In this document: piece after piece, positions 18,301 to 26,657 of the stretch | How positions within the stretch are numbered: the first letter of the stretch is position 1 | Layout of the letters: each line of letters begins with the position of its first letter | NCBI GenBank assembly: GCA_964483105.1 | Contig: CAYZZU010000014.1 | Location: forward strand, 1 to 63,539 | Direction: 5' to 3' | DNA length: 63,539 nucleotides | From: CAYZZU01 sp964483105 | GTDB taxonomy: Bacteria > CG2-30-53-67 | The notes under the pieces: model-generated | Databases searched by the model: none | The model's input: only the letters and a program-made list of their open reading frames with translations | What the model was told of the DNA's origin: nothing | Made by a program: the position numbers and the translations under genes

Positions 18301-18343
18301 GGTGATCCCGACGCTTTCGCTCTGTATGCAGAGGCGCGGATGA
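15305..18343 (+). CDS. RND efflux permease
   Basis: This proton-driven inner-membrane pump has 1012 residues in two six-helix halves with large periplasmic loops. TM4 contains D399-D400 in GMIVDDAIVVMEN, the acidic pair used in proton relay by HAE-type pumps and unlike the single Asp of CusA-type metal pumps. In TM10 the usual Lys region reads GIAVNNAIVLID, with Asn in that place. Substrates are probably organic or amphipathic compounds, not metal ions; this is inferred from the motif only. It is the last gene of the TolC-adaptor-permease operon. Confidence 0.92.
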   Translation: MRSFLRFVIQYPMATVLVVVAMGLGGIYSVRHMPVDLFPNLELPLVNIITHYPGAAPGEMERLVSRPIEDAVRTLPGVKRVASTSVQGISQVTVEFTWETTVRDARQLIQARLGRVGGILPAGIIPRLESIGTTLQEVCGYVIYGADDPVVLRNIVRHDLSNRIMGVDGVSWVQVLGGDRRAFDVEIRPETLTRLNWTVDDVVSVLKRANVSAVAGILDESGREYLIRGDARLRTLEDIRSLPIRTSGGKSILLGSVAKVHEGRVPRYYTVHGDGVPAVAMIVRKQPGASTVRVVQGVEEALLNLSGLLPPGTQVKKFYDQSEIIRESQAEILWDLLIGAGLVILVLYFFLGAFRPTWIVALTIPVTFLATLAILKVAGQGLNMITMTALALVIGMIVDDAIVVMENIYRHSRMTSSAREASIEGALQITGPDASGTLTTVAAFLPLVIVTGIAALFLRPFGITVSAALLVSLALSLTLVPLLSSRGGPPVHSVDFPGARLLAFLERLLQRTLKFSFRHRRMVPALAALALGLAGWIAYQSKVSVLPSVDEGAILVEYVMPPGTSLSESNRIGGIVERFALADPDVSSVYRRTGSPGIGYQIEGVNKGELLIKLKPKSVRSRQVTEITRALKASYSKLNGVVFLYHQPTQEKIDESFSGLPALFGVTIYGTDMETLTALAGRVETALSQEPGISNIVNNTKVKVPEIDIRIHYPRLAQYGVEVTSLLNTIRAARLGVEGTRILRQKEEVSVRVRIKTGGRFDLQGLRNLPVGTADGGWVPLERLAAITIRYAPSAITRLNGQREITLLAEVGGGIPSAVKRLRKRFQSIPLPKGYSIHFTGQYKVLMDTVHEMFVAFLAAVLLIYLVLVTQFKSRLQPLILLVTIPLTLVGALIALFITRRGIDLSVGMGILTLVGIAVNNAIVLIDTANRERALGKTMAEAFLASASIRLRPILLTSLTTIAALIPAAIGITVGSRIFQPFAITVIGGLVSGIFATLVVIPTLSLCMQRRG

Positions 18344-18581
18344 TCCGGATCTCCGGCGGGTTCCCCCTAATTTTATTTATGCTTTCCAAAGAATTACTTA
18401 ATTGATTTCAGCCTCCCCATTCCATTAGGCTTGGTGATACCGTACAGCAGTTTCGCAACTCTCACATCTCCCACTGGGTTGGAGAGCGAGTGTCTCTTCC
18501 ACGGCGGTGTCGGCAAGTGAAAGACCACAGTGCAGGACCCCTTGCCCCATGGATCAAACAGGACAAAAAGGAGGCGCCAAG

Positions 18582-18917
18582 ATGAAAAGTGAAGCCGTTG
18601 AAATCAGGATTATCAACAAACAGCCCCCTGCCGGGCGGTGCCGTATCTATATGGATATGGCCCTTGTCTTGATGGAGGCCTATCGAAACGTGAGGATGGT
18701 CACGGTCCCTGATGACCAACGGGGACCGGATGATCCGGCGCCTGCCGCGGTTTTGGTCAACCAGCGCCTGATCGAACCGGAAGATACCGTCATTGTCAGC
18801 GGCAGGGAGTTCATTCAGGCCGTCGAAGAGGCGGGCGGGATCCTTTACGAGGGGACCAAGCCTCCTCTGGAGAAACTGGACGCGGTGATCGAGCGTTACA
18901 CAATGAACCGTGGTTAA
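18582..18917 (+). CDS. small conserved-looking protein, unknown
   Basis: This 111-residue soluble protein begins after AAGGAGG at MKSEAVEIRI. I do not recognise the family. The predicted beta-alpha-beta pattern and the segment PAAVLVNQRLIEPEDTVIVS, followed by a helix, look thioredoxin-fold-like. There is only one cysteine (in AGRCRIYMDMAL) and no CxxC, so redox activity of the usual kind is unlikely. It sits 58 bases before a TauE/SafE transporter and is probably co-transcribed with it. The 240-base region upstream holds no other recognisable element. Confidence 0.7.
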   Translation: MKSEAVEIRIINKQPPAGRCRIYMDMALVLMEAYRNVRMVTVPDDQRGPDDPAPAAVLVNQRLIEPEDTVIVSGREFIQAVEEAGGILYEGTKPPLEKLDAVIERYTMNRG

Positions 18918-18975
18918 TGGGCTACGCCCTGTCAGAGCAGGCCGTCTCAGGGTGATCACTCCATAGGAGGGCGAT

Positions 18976-20652
18976 ATGAAGCACGCAAAATACCTGCTCT
19001 TTTTTTCGCTTGTTGCGGGGATGATCCTGTGGCCGCTGACCCGGGCAGCGGTTGCGGTTCCGGGAATCACGGCCGAATTATCCACACAGAACCTGAAGGC
19101 CGGAGATCCGATTACCATTCAAGGCCGGATTTCTCCTGCAGAGAATCTTCTCGTTGTTATCTGCAGCAGAAACGTTTTCCGCGCCGCGAACGCTCCGGGT
19201 TCCCGGGAGAAGGAGAAGCTGGTCAAAAAATTCGGGGAGACCGGGGTCCCTCCGGTCTATTATGTTTTGACCAATGTCCCTGACAAGCTGGCTTCCCCCG
19301 AGCCGATCTCCAGGGGGAAATGGTTTCCGCCGTTTCAGTACGATGTCCGGGTCAACAAGATCAGACGATGGTCGGAAATCCCCACGGAACTCCGTTCCAT
19401 GCTGGGTCCCGTCCAAACTGCCGCCCAGTGGAACATGCTGATCTTTTCCCATGAAGACAAGTTCGGCATCAACACGGTTTCCAAGGAGAAACCGATCGGA
19501 GGCGGAAACGCCCGCATGATCCTGAGCGATGCTTCAACCCATCCGGAACGATGGAACCGGAATGTCCGCCTTGCACTGGACAAGTCCACCGGAGAATATT
19601 CCGTTACAATGACTCCGAACAGGAATCTGGCTCCCGGAACCGTGATGTCGGTTTATGTCAACGGACACAAGGTCGGCAATTTTGAGATCGTCAAAAACGG
19701 CTATTACTTTGCCTCCGGGGCAACGTACATGAACCCGATTGTAGTCTTTCTGGGGTCCCTTCTGATCGGGATCCTGTTTGTCATCGTCGGCGCAGCCGGT
19801 GGCCTTTTTACCGCCGCATTTCAGATTATTGTGATCGGGACACAGGGCGTTGTCGGTGTCAACGCGGCCAATGTGGTCAAACCGACCAACCTTTTTCTGA
19901 CCATCTGTTCTCCCGTCACCGGTGTCTGGACCTACTTCAGGGAGAGGCGGCTGGCCTGGCCCGTGGCCGTCTGCTTTGTCGCCGGCATCCTGATCGGTTC
20001 CTTTTGGATCGGTCCGACCTATTCGGCCCGTTATCTTCCCATGAAGGCCTACAAGTTTTACCTCGGGCTTTTCTGCCTGATCCTGTGCGTGAAACTCTGG
20101 CTCGAGTCCACTCAACGGGGGATCAACAAGAAAAAAGGGATCAAGGCGATCGTTCAAAAATACAACGAGGCGGTGAAAAAGGCCCGGTCCGAGGGACGGG
20201 TGGCGGAGATGGGGACGGTTCGGATCGACCGGTTCAGGGTCGGCGGGATCGATTTTACCTTCTGGGGGGAGAGGTTCAGGGCCAACCCGCTTGTACTTTT
20301 TTTAGGAGGAATCCTGATCGGTTGTATCGCCTCCGCCTTTGGTGTCGGCGGTGGCTTCATGCTGGTCCCCTTCATGACCAGCATCATGAACTTTCCCATG
20401 TATCTGGCGGTTCCAATCTCCCTGTGCGGCACTTTCGCCACATCCCTTGGAGGCGTCGCACGGTACGCGCTCATGGGCTATCAGCCCGATTGGGTCATGG
20501 CCGGCCTGATCGCCGCGGGCGCGATTATCGGGGGCAAGATCGGCCCCAGGATTCAGAAAATGCTTCCCGAGATCTTTCTCAAACGCTGCCTGGCGCTGCT
20601 GCTTTTTCTCGTTTTTCTGAAATTTACCAATGTATTGCCTTTCCTGAGATAA
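18976..20652 (+). CDS. TauE/SafE-family transporter with periplasmic N-domain
   Basis: This membrane protein (558 residues) starts with a signal/TM segment and has a periplasmic domain of about 220 residues (roughly 30-250). Two TauE/SafE halves with typical glycine-rich motifs follow: GAAGGLFTAAF in the first half and AFGVGGGFMLVPFM in the second, joined by a charged cytoplasmic loop near 385-430. Family members export sulfite, sulfoacetate or related anions. The extra periplasmic domain is unassigned. GGAGGGCGAT precedes the ATG. No sulfur-oxidation genes are adjacent, so the substrate is open. Confidence 0.85.
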   Translation: MKHAKYLLFFSLVAGMILWPLTRAAVAVPGITAELSTQNLKAGDPITIQGRISPAENLLVVICSRNVFRAANAPGSREKEKLVKKFGETGVPPVYYVLTNVPDKLASPEPISRGKWFPPFQYDVRVNKIRRWSEIPTELRSMLGPVQTAAQWNMLIFSHEDKFGINTVSKEKPIGGGNARMILSDASTHPERWNRNVRLALDKSTGEYSVTMTPNRNLAPGTVMSVYVNGHKVGNFEIVKNGYYFASGATYMNPIVVFLGSLLIGILFVIVGAAGGLFTAAFQIIVIGTQGVVGVNAANVVKPTNLFLTICSPVTGVWTYFRERRLAWPVAVCFVAGILIGSFWIGPTYSARYLPMKAYKFYLGLFCLILCVKLWLESTQRGINKKKGIKAIVQKYNEAVKKARSEGRVAEMGTVRIDRFRVGGIDFTFWGERFRANPLVLFLGGILIGCIASAFGVGGGFMLVPFMTSIMNFPMYLAVPISLCGTFATSLGGVARYALMGYQPDWVMAGLIAAGAIIGGKIGPRIQKMLPEIFLKRCLALLLFLVFLKFTNVLPFLR

Positions 20653-20702
20653 CCGGAGGGCCGTCATACTGTGGTCCTGGTGCGTCACGACTCGGCAGAA
20701 AG

Positions 20703-20744
20703 CCCCACCCTCCCCTCTTCCACAGTGGAAAAGGGGAGGTGGGG
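20703..20744. terminator. GC-rich hairpin after the TauE gene
   Basis: The inverted repeat CCCCACC...GGTGGGG, with inner TCCCC/GGGGA and TTCCAC/GTGGAA pairs, lies about 50 bases after the transporter stop. It has no T-run. It is a plausible transcription barrier before the promoter at 20800. Confidence 0.5.
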
Positions 20745-20799
20745 AAGGTGGCGGGAATGGGTGTATCCTTTGTAAATCGATTCTTTTTTAAGAAATCTA

Positions 20800-20828
20800 T
20801 TGACATTTATGGACAACCAGTCTAATAT
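20800..20828 (+). promoter_or_regulatory. near-consensus sigma70 promoter of the Ehr operon
   Basis: A perfect -35 TTGACA (20800-20805), a 17-base spacer and TAATAT (20823-20828) lie 63 bases before the HTH-EIIA start. This is the best match to the sigma70 consensus in the window and implies strong, probably repressor-controlled, expression. Confidence 0.75.
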
Positions 20829-20890
20829 AAGGACCATTTTGACGGGGAGGGGTTCTCACCGATTCATTGTATGCGGTTTGAAGAGCAAGA

Positions 20891-21571
20891 ATGAATTTAA
20901 CGGTACGTGATGCAGCGCGGGTTTTAAATGTTTCAGAAAAATCCATCTATCGATGGATTCATAAGGGAATTGTGCCGGCATACAGGGTGAATGATCAATA
21001 CCGGCTGAATCGGGCCGAACTCCTGGAATGGGCTACCTCGCGCAATATGGAAGTCTCCCCGGAGATTTTCCGTGAACCCGAAAGTGCGGAGATCCCCATG
21101 CCGACCCTGCTGGAGGCCCTTCAAACCGGCGGGATCTTTTATCGGATTGAAGGTTCCACAAAGGAATCGGTACTGCATTCCATTGTCGACCATATCTGGC
21201 TGCCCGATGAGGTGGACCGGGAGTTTTTGCTTCAGGTTCTGCTGGCGCGTGAGGAACTGGGATCCACGGGAATCGGCGATGGAATTGCGATTCCTCATGT
21301 ACGGAATCCAGTGGTGCTGCATATCACAAGACCCTTCGTCTGTCTTTGTTTCCTCGAAAACCCGATTGAGTTCGGCGCGTTGGACGGCAAGCCGGTTCAC
21401 GCCCTTTTCACGATCATGAGCCCAACGGTCCGCGCTCATCTCCATATGCTTTCCCGGATTTCTTTCGCCTTGCGGGACGAAAAACTCAAATCCGCAATGG
21501 AACACCAAGCCTCCCGGCGAGAAATCCTGTCTGAAATCCGCCGGATCGAAGAAACCTTCCACAGTGTCTGA
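20891..21571 (+). CDS. excisionase-type HTH fused to PTS EIIA domain
   Basis: This fusion protein has 226 residues. Residues 1-50 form an excisionase/MerR-like winged helix (VRDAARVLNVSEKSIYRWIHKGIVPA). Residues about 70-226 form a fructose/PtsN-type EIIA domain with the phosphorylatable H136 in GDGIAIPHVRNP. EIIA-Ntr domains normally take phosphate from PTS proteins and act as regulators. The fusion suggests DNA binding governed by His phosphorylation, but this is inference. It is the first gene after a strong promoter and lies 29 bases before the hydrogenase-like operon, so it is the likely local regulator. Confidence 0.85.
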   Translation: MNLTVRDAARVLNVSEKSIYRWIHKGIVPAYRVNDQYRLNRAELLEWATSRNMEVSPEIFREPESAEIPMPTLLEALQTGGIFYRIEGSTKESVLHSIVDHIWLPDEVDREFLLQVLLAREELGSTGIGDGIAIPHVRNPVVLHITRPFVCLCFLENPIEFGALDGKPVHALFTIMSPTVRAHLHMLSRISFALRDEKLKSAMEHQASRREILSEIRRIEETFHSV

Positions 21572-21600
21572 GCATCACAAAGAATGAGAGGGACGGGAAG

Positions 21601-23589
21601 TTGAATATCCTGTTGGGAAGTTTTTGCCTTTTGATTCTGAGCGGATTGGCGGCCAGGGTTGCCGCCAAATCCTTTGGCTGGTCCACGGCCTTCGGCGCCG
21701 GTGGAGCGGTCACCGCCTGTGCCGCCGGACTCTATCCGGTCGGATATACCCTGTTGACGGGGAAGACCCAGACACTGCACGTCCCATGGAATATCCCCTT
21801 CGGTTCCTTTTTCGTGCAGATCGACCCTCTTTCGGGCTTTTTCCTCCTGCCGGTATTGGTTCTTTCCGGACTGTCCGCCATCTATGGCGCCCAATACCTG
21901 AAGACTTATCGGGACGTCCGGGAAATGGGCTCCCACTGGTTTTTTTTCAATCTGCTGGTTGCCGGAATGCTTCTGGTTCTGCTGGCCCGAAACGGAATGC
22001 TTTTTCTGATTGCCTGGGAAGTCATGTCTCTCGCCCCATTCTTCCTGGTCCTTTTCGAAGGCCAAAAGAAATCCGCGCAGAAGGCTGCCTGGACCTATCT
22101 GGTGGCGGCACACCTGGGGGGAATCGCCCTCATTCTCCTTTTCATCCTGATGGGCTGGGGTGCGGGGACGCTGGATTTTGACCGATTGTCCTTCCCGGGA
22201 GGGGCCTCTGTCGTCAGCGCCGGTTGGTTGTTTCTTCTGGCGGTGATCGGCTTCGGAGCCAAGGCGGGGTTTATCCCGTTGCATGTATGGCTGCCGGAGG
22301 CTCATCCCGCGGCGCCGAGCCATGTCTCCGCCGTGATGTCCGGTGTCATGATCAAGATGGGAATTTACGGTTTGCTCCGTACCCTCACCCTGCTCGGCCG
22401 TCCGCCGGCATGGTGGGGGTATCTGTTGATCTGCATCGGATTAACGTCCGGAATCCTCGGGGTCTTGTTCGCCCTGGCTCAACACGACCTGAAGCGTCTT
22501 CTTGCCTATCACAGCGTGGAAAATATCGGGATCATCACCCTCGGGCTGGGGGTCGGTGTCCTGGGCGTCAGCATGGGATCTCCCGTCCTTGCGGTCCTTG
22601 GTTTCGGGGGAGGGTTGCTGCATGTCATCAATCACGCCCTCTTCAAGGGGCTCCTCTTCCTGGGCGCGGGCTCCGTGCTTCATGGCGCCCATACCATGGA
22701 GATCGACCATCTCGGAGGATTGATGAAGCGCATGCCCTGGACGGGAACTCTTTTCCTGATCGGGGCCGCGGCAATCTGCGGCTTGCCGCCGCTGAATGGA
22801 TTCGTGAGTGAATTCCTGATCTACCAGGGTGCCTTTCACGGAGTCCTTTCTTTATCCGCCCTTCCGGCCGGTACGCTGGTCGGCTCCATTGCAGGTCTGG
22901 CCATGATCGGTGGGCTCGCCGCAGCCTGCTTCACGAAGGCGTTCGGCATTGTTTTTCTCGGAGAGCCGAGGAGTGGACAAGCCTGTCGATCGCGGGAGAC
23001 CGGCATGGCCATGCGGATTCCGATGCTCTTCCTGGCGGGAGGATGCATCTTCATCGGATTGGCCGCCCCATGGGCCGCTGCGTCCATGGGCCGGATCATA
23101 CAAGGAGTCACCTCCCTCCCTTCGGACACTGTGTTCCAGGGGCTTGCCCTGGCACAGAGCCCCCTGACACGAATCGTTCATGTTGCACAGTGGCTCCTGT
23201 TGTCGTGGATCGTCCTGTTCTTGGCGCGCCGGTTCCTGCTTTCGTCGCGTCCGATCGGCAAAACCGTCACCTGGAATTGCGGCTACACGACCTCTTCGCC
23301 ACGGATGCAATACACGGCATCCTCTTTCGCCCGGCCGCTGACAGACCTCTTTAAGATGTTGCTCCAGACGCGGAAGGAAGAAGATGCCCCGCAGGGTCTG
23401 TTCCCGGGCGTCGCCTCTCTTTCCACGGAAACACCGGATCTCTTCCGACGGTTCTTCTATGAACCGGTTTTTTCCTCCGCCAACCGTTTGTTGTCCGGTC
23501 TGAAATGGCTCCAACATGGACGGGTACAACTCTATATACTGTATATCGTGGTGACTCTCTTCGTGGTTTTCATATGGAAATTCATTTAG
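21601..23589 (+). CDS. hyfB: HyfB-like proton-pumping subunit of Ehr complex
   Basis: This antiporter-like membrane subunit (662 residues) is related to HyfB/HycC and NuoL. The conserved core includes GFIPLHVWLPEAHPAAPSHV, the Lys/His-bearing helices (AQHDLKRLLAYHSVEN) and NHALFKGLLFLGAGSV. The TTG start follows a GGGACGGGAAG stretch. Such subunits form the proton or sodium channel of complex I and group 4 hydrogenases. It heads the six-gene membrane complex block, all on the plus strand with near-overlapping ends. Confidence 0.92.
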   Translation: MNILLGSFCLLILSGLAARVAAKSFGWSTAFGAGGAVTACAAGLYPVGYTLLTGKTQTLHVPWNIPFGSFFVQIDPLSGFFLLPVLVLSGLSAIYGAQYLKTYRDVREMGSHWFFFNLLVAGMLLVLLARNGMLFLIAWEVMSLAPFFLVLFEGQKKSAQKAAWTYLVAAHLGGIALILLFILMGWGAGTLDFDRLSFPGGASVVSAGWLFLLAVIGFGAKAGFIPLHVWLPEAHPAAPSHVSAVMSGVMIKMGIYGLLRTLTLLGRPPAWWGYLLICIGLTSGILGVLFALAQHDLKRLLAYHSVENIGIITLGLGVGVLGVSMGSPVLAVLGFGGGLLHVINHALFKGLLFLGAGSVLHGAHTMEIDHLGGLMKRMPWTGTLFLIGAAAICGLPPLNGFVSEFLIYQGAFHGVLSLSALPAGTLVGSIAGLAMIGGLAAACFTKAFGIVFLGEPRSGQACRSRETGMAMRIPMLFLAGGCIFIGLAAPWAAASMGRIIQGVTSLPSDTVFQGLALAQSPLTRIVHVAQWLLLSWIVLFLARRFLLSSRPIGKTVTWNCGYTTSSPRMQYTASSFARPLTDLFKMLLQTRKEEDAPQGLFPGVASLSTETPDLFRRFFYEPVFSSANRLLSGLKWLQHGRVQLYILYIVVTLFVVFIWKFI

Positions 23590-23600
23590 GCGGATACGAG

Positions 23601-24518
23601 ATGGCAAAAACCGCATACACTCTGTTTCCACCGATCCTGGCGTTCCTGCTGGCCCCTCTGATGGTGTCCGTCATCAACAAGGTGAAGGCCGTCTCCGCGG
23701 GACGTAAGGGACCGCCGGTGTTGCAGCCCTATTATGACCTCATCCGGTTGTTGAAGAAAGGCGCGATCTACAGTGAGACAACCACCTGGGTCTTCCGCGC
23801 GGGACCGGTTGTGAGCCTGGCCTGCATCCTGGTTGCGCTGTGGATGGTCCCGCTGGGGTCCAATCCCGCCCCGCTGGCCTTTCCGGGGGACTTCATTCTG
23901 CTCGCTTACCTGTTCGGGCTGGTCCGTTTCTTCACGGTCCTTGCGGCCCTGGATACCGGATCCAGTTTCGAAGGCATGGGGGCAAGCCGGGAGGTGACGT
24001 TTTCCGCTCTGGCGGAGCCGGTGCTCTTTCTTGGCTTGGCGACGATAGCGCGCCTGACGGGTCACCTTTCGCTCACGGGGATGTTTTCCGCCCTTCCCCG
24101 GCATGACTGGCACTCCGCCGCGCCCCTTCTTCTCCTGGTGGCCGCGGCCCTGTTTGTGGTCTTTCTGGCGGAGAATTCCAGGCTTCCCGTTGATGATCCC
24201 AACACGCATCTGGAGCTGACCATGATCCATGAGGTAATGGTTCTGGATCACAGCGGTCCGGATTTTGGAGGAATCCTTTACGGTTCGGCGCTGAAACTGT
24301 GGATTCTGGGGTCCATTCTTGCGGGTATCCTGGTTCCGGTTCACAGCGGGAATCCACTGTTGAATCTGGTGATTCCGGTTCTGTGTATCCTGGCTCTTGC
24401 CGTTTCCGTGGGGGTTATCGAATCGTCCATGGCCCGGTTGCGACTGCTACGGGTTCCCCAATTGCTGACGGGTGCCGCGGGTCTCGCGGTTCTCGCCCTG
24501 ATTCTGGTTTTGAGGTGA
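23601..24518 (+). CDS. hyfC: HyfC-like (NuoH-type) membrane subunit
   Basis: This quinone-site/anchor subunit is homologous to NuoH and HyfC/HycD (305 residues from MAKTAYTLF). The family motifs KGPPVLQPYYDLIRLLKK near the N terminus and ENSRLPVDDPNTHLELTMIHE in the second half are present; the acidic loop couples to the Fe-S arm in complex I. An ATG at 23574 inside the previous gene is possible but has no ribosome site. It connects the membrane pump to the soluble large/small subunit pair. Confidence 0.92.
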   Translation: MAKTAYTLFPPILAFLLAPLMVSVINKVKAVSAGRKGPPVLQPYYDLIRLLKKGAIYSETTTWVFRAGPVVSLACILVALWMVPLGSNPAPLAFPGDFILLAYLFGLVRFFTVLAALDTGSSFEGMGASREVTFSALAEPVLFLGLATIARLTGHLSLTGMFSALPRHDWHSAAPLLLLVAAALFVVFLAENSRLPVDDPNTHLELTMIHEVMVLDHSGPDFGGILYGSALKLWILGSILAGILVPVHSGNPLLNLVIPVLCILALAVSVGVIESSMARLRLLRVPQLLTGAAGLAVLALILVLR

Positions 24519-24521
24519 GCG

Positions 24522-25166
24522 ATGAGCAACTGGATTGACATGGTCATGATTCTCCTGATTTTAACGAATTTCCTGCTACTGGGATCGAGCCGTCTGGGCA
24601 TGTGTATTCATGTCGTGGCGGTTCAGGGAGTTCTTCTGGGGATATTGCCCCTGGTTTCGAATGTGCCGACTCATGAACCGCATATCTTGATCACAGCGAT
24701 CGGCGCCATGATCCTCAAGGGTGGGGTCTTCCCATGGCTCCTGTTCCGCACTCTGCGGCAGGCCGACGTCCGGCGTGAAGTGGAACCCTTTGTCGGTTAC
24801 TCCTCCTCTCTCCTGGCCGGCGTGGTAGCGCTGCTGATCTCCCTTTGGGTGGATACGCGTCTTTCAATAGCCGCGGTGTCCGCGGCTCCCCTGGCGGTTC
24901 CCGTCTCCTTCTTTACCATTCTGGTGGGGCTTTTCCTCCTCATGGCCCGCAAGAAGGCGCTCACCCAGGTTCTCGGATACCTGGTCCTGGAAAACGGCAT
25001 CTACGCCTTTGGAACCACGGCCGCGCCTCATCTCCCCTTTTCCGTGGAGATCGGTGTGCTGCTCGATGTCTGGGTAGCGGTTTTTGCGATGGGAATTGCC
25101 ACCTATCATATCAACCATGAATTCGACCACACCGACGTGGATCAACTGAACAGACTGAAAGGTTGA
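24522..25166 (+). CDS. hyfE: HyfE-like (NuoK-type) membrane subunit
   Basis: This 214-residue protein has six or so membrane helices and a NuoK-like C-terminal half, as in HyfE. Conserved features are the Lys in ITAIGAMILKGGVFPW and the Glu in GYLVLENGIYAFG, both expected in proton-translocating helices. It follows hyfC after three bases and precedes hyfF by six, with GAGGTGAGCG as the ribosome site. Confidence 0.9.
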   Translation: MSNWIDMVMILLILTNFLLLGSSRLGMCIHVVAVQGVLLGILPLVSNVPTHEPHILITAIGAMILKGGVFPWLLFRTLRQADVRREVEPFVGYSSSLLAGVVALLISLWVDTRLSIAAVSAAPLAVPVSFFTILVGLFLLMARKKALTQVLGYLVLENGIYAFGTTAAPHLPFSVEIGVLLDVWVAVFAMGIATYHINHEFDHTDVDQLNRLKG

Positions 25167-25172
25167 AGACTC

Positions 25173-26657
25173 ATGAATTCCGGCATACTTCTCTGGCTGA
25201 TTCTTCTTTTACCGGTGACAGGTTCCGGCTTCGCTCAGCTCTTTCGCTCCGGCCGGGGTATCCTCTCTTTCATGAATATCGGTGTGCTGGCGGACGGAGT
25301 CCTGAGCGTTCTCGCCGCGAAACGGGTTTTCACCTCCGGTCCCCTGACCGCCCTCCATGGATGGCTTTACCTGGATGCCCTCTCCGCTTATCACCTCATC
25401 GTCATGATGCTGGTCTTTGTCATGAGCTCACTCTACGGACGGCGTTACTTCGACGAGGAACTCCGAACGGGAGACTTCCCCCCCGCCGCGGCACGCCGCT
25501 ACGGATCACTCTGGTTCGCCTCCATCGTGGCCATGACCCTTGTCCTGATTTCCAATAACCTCGGGGTGATGTGGGTCGGCATGGAGGCGACGACGCTGGT
25601 CACGGCATTTCTGATCTGTGTCCACTCGGACAAGGACGCCATTGAGGCGATGTGGAAATACCTGATCGTCTGTTCTGTGGGGATCGCATTCGCCTTCATG
25701 GGGACCATTCTGGTCGCGGCCTCCACTTCCGGTCTTCCGGGGGGAATGATGGACTCGCTTCTCTGGACCCGTCTGCGCGCGACCGGCGGGTTGCTGAATC
25801 CGACCTTGATGAAGGCCGGTTTTCTCTTCGCCGTCGTGGGGTACGGCACCAAGGCCGGTCTCGCCCCCATGCATACGTGGCTTCCCGATGCGCACAGTCA
25901 AGCGCCCGCCCCGGTCTCGGCGATTTTTTCCGGTTTCATGCTCAATGCCGCTCTGTATTGCATCATGCGGTATATCTCTTTGCTGAATTGCGTTTTGGGG
26001 AGTTCCCGTTTCACCAGTGATCTCGTTCTCTTTTTCGGTGTGGTCTCCATCACGGTGGCGGCGGCCTTCATCCTGAGCCAGCATGACTTGAAACGGCTCC
26101 TGGCCTATCACAGCGTGGAACACCTGGGAATTATCACGCTGGGGTTGGGACTGGGCCACGTCGGTGTTTTCGCCGCCCTGTTTCATACCCTGAACCACTC
26201 GGTCTGCAAGTCTCTGGGATTCTTCTGTGCCGGGAGCCTCGGGAAAATCTATCAAACGTACGACATGCGGAAGATCACAGGAGTATTACATATCTCGCCG
26301 ACCTGGGGCGCAGGCCTTTTGGGGAGTCTGCTGGCGCTCATCGGGATCGCCCCATTCGCCTTTTTCATCAGCGAATTTCTGATCGTGAAGGCGGCCATCC
26401 AGGCACATGCCATCCTGGTTCTCGGTTTCTTCCTGATCGGAAGCAGCGCGGTCTTTGTCGGTGCGCTGCAACACGTGATCCCGATTGGCTGGGGAACTTC
26501 CAGTGTTCCGGACGCGGTCCGATCCGATGCGGGTCCGACGGGGAACCTGCTGGTTTTTGCTTCCCTCGGCCTGCTTCTGGTCCTGGGGCTCTGGATGCCT
26601 GACGGGCTTCGGGTCGTGCTGGACCGGGCCGCGCGTATTGTGGGAGGATTAGGATGA
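25173..26657 (+). CDS. hyfF: HyfF-like antiporter-type membrane subunit
   Basis: This second NuoL/M/N-type subunit (494 residues) has the motifs GTKAGLAPMHTWLPDAHSQAP, SQHDLKRLLAYHSVEHLG and FHTLNHSVCKSLGFFCAG, and the Glu in WVGMEATTLVTAFL. With HyfB this gives two antiporter-like pumps per complex. The stop overlaps the hyfG start by four bases, so the operon is tightly coupled. Confidence 0.93.
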   Translation: MNSGILLWLILLLPVTGSGFAQLFRSGRGILSFMNIGVLADGVLSVLAAKRVFTSGPLTALHGWLYLDALSAYHLIVMMLVFVMSSLYGRRYFDEELRTGDFPPAAARRYGSLWFASIVAMTLVLISNNLGVMWVGMEATTLVTAFLICVHSDKDAIEAMWKYLIVCSVGIAFAFMGTILVAASTSGLPGGMMDSLLWTRLRATGGLLNPTLMKAGFLFAVVGYGTKAGLAPMHTWLPDAHSQAPAPVSAIFSGFMLNAALYCIMRYISLLNCVLGSSRFTSDLVLFFGVVSITVAAAFILSQHDLKRLLAYHSVEHLGIITLGLGLGHVGVFAALFHTLNHSVCKSLGFFCAGSLGKIYQTYDMRKITGVLHISPTWGAGLLGSLLALIGIAPFAFFISEFLIVKAAIQAHAILVLGFFLIGSSAVFVGALQHVIPIGWGTSSVPDAVRSDAGPTGNLLVFASLGLLLVLGLWMPDGLRVVLDRAARIVGGLG

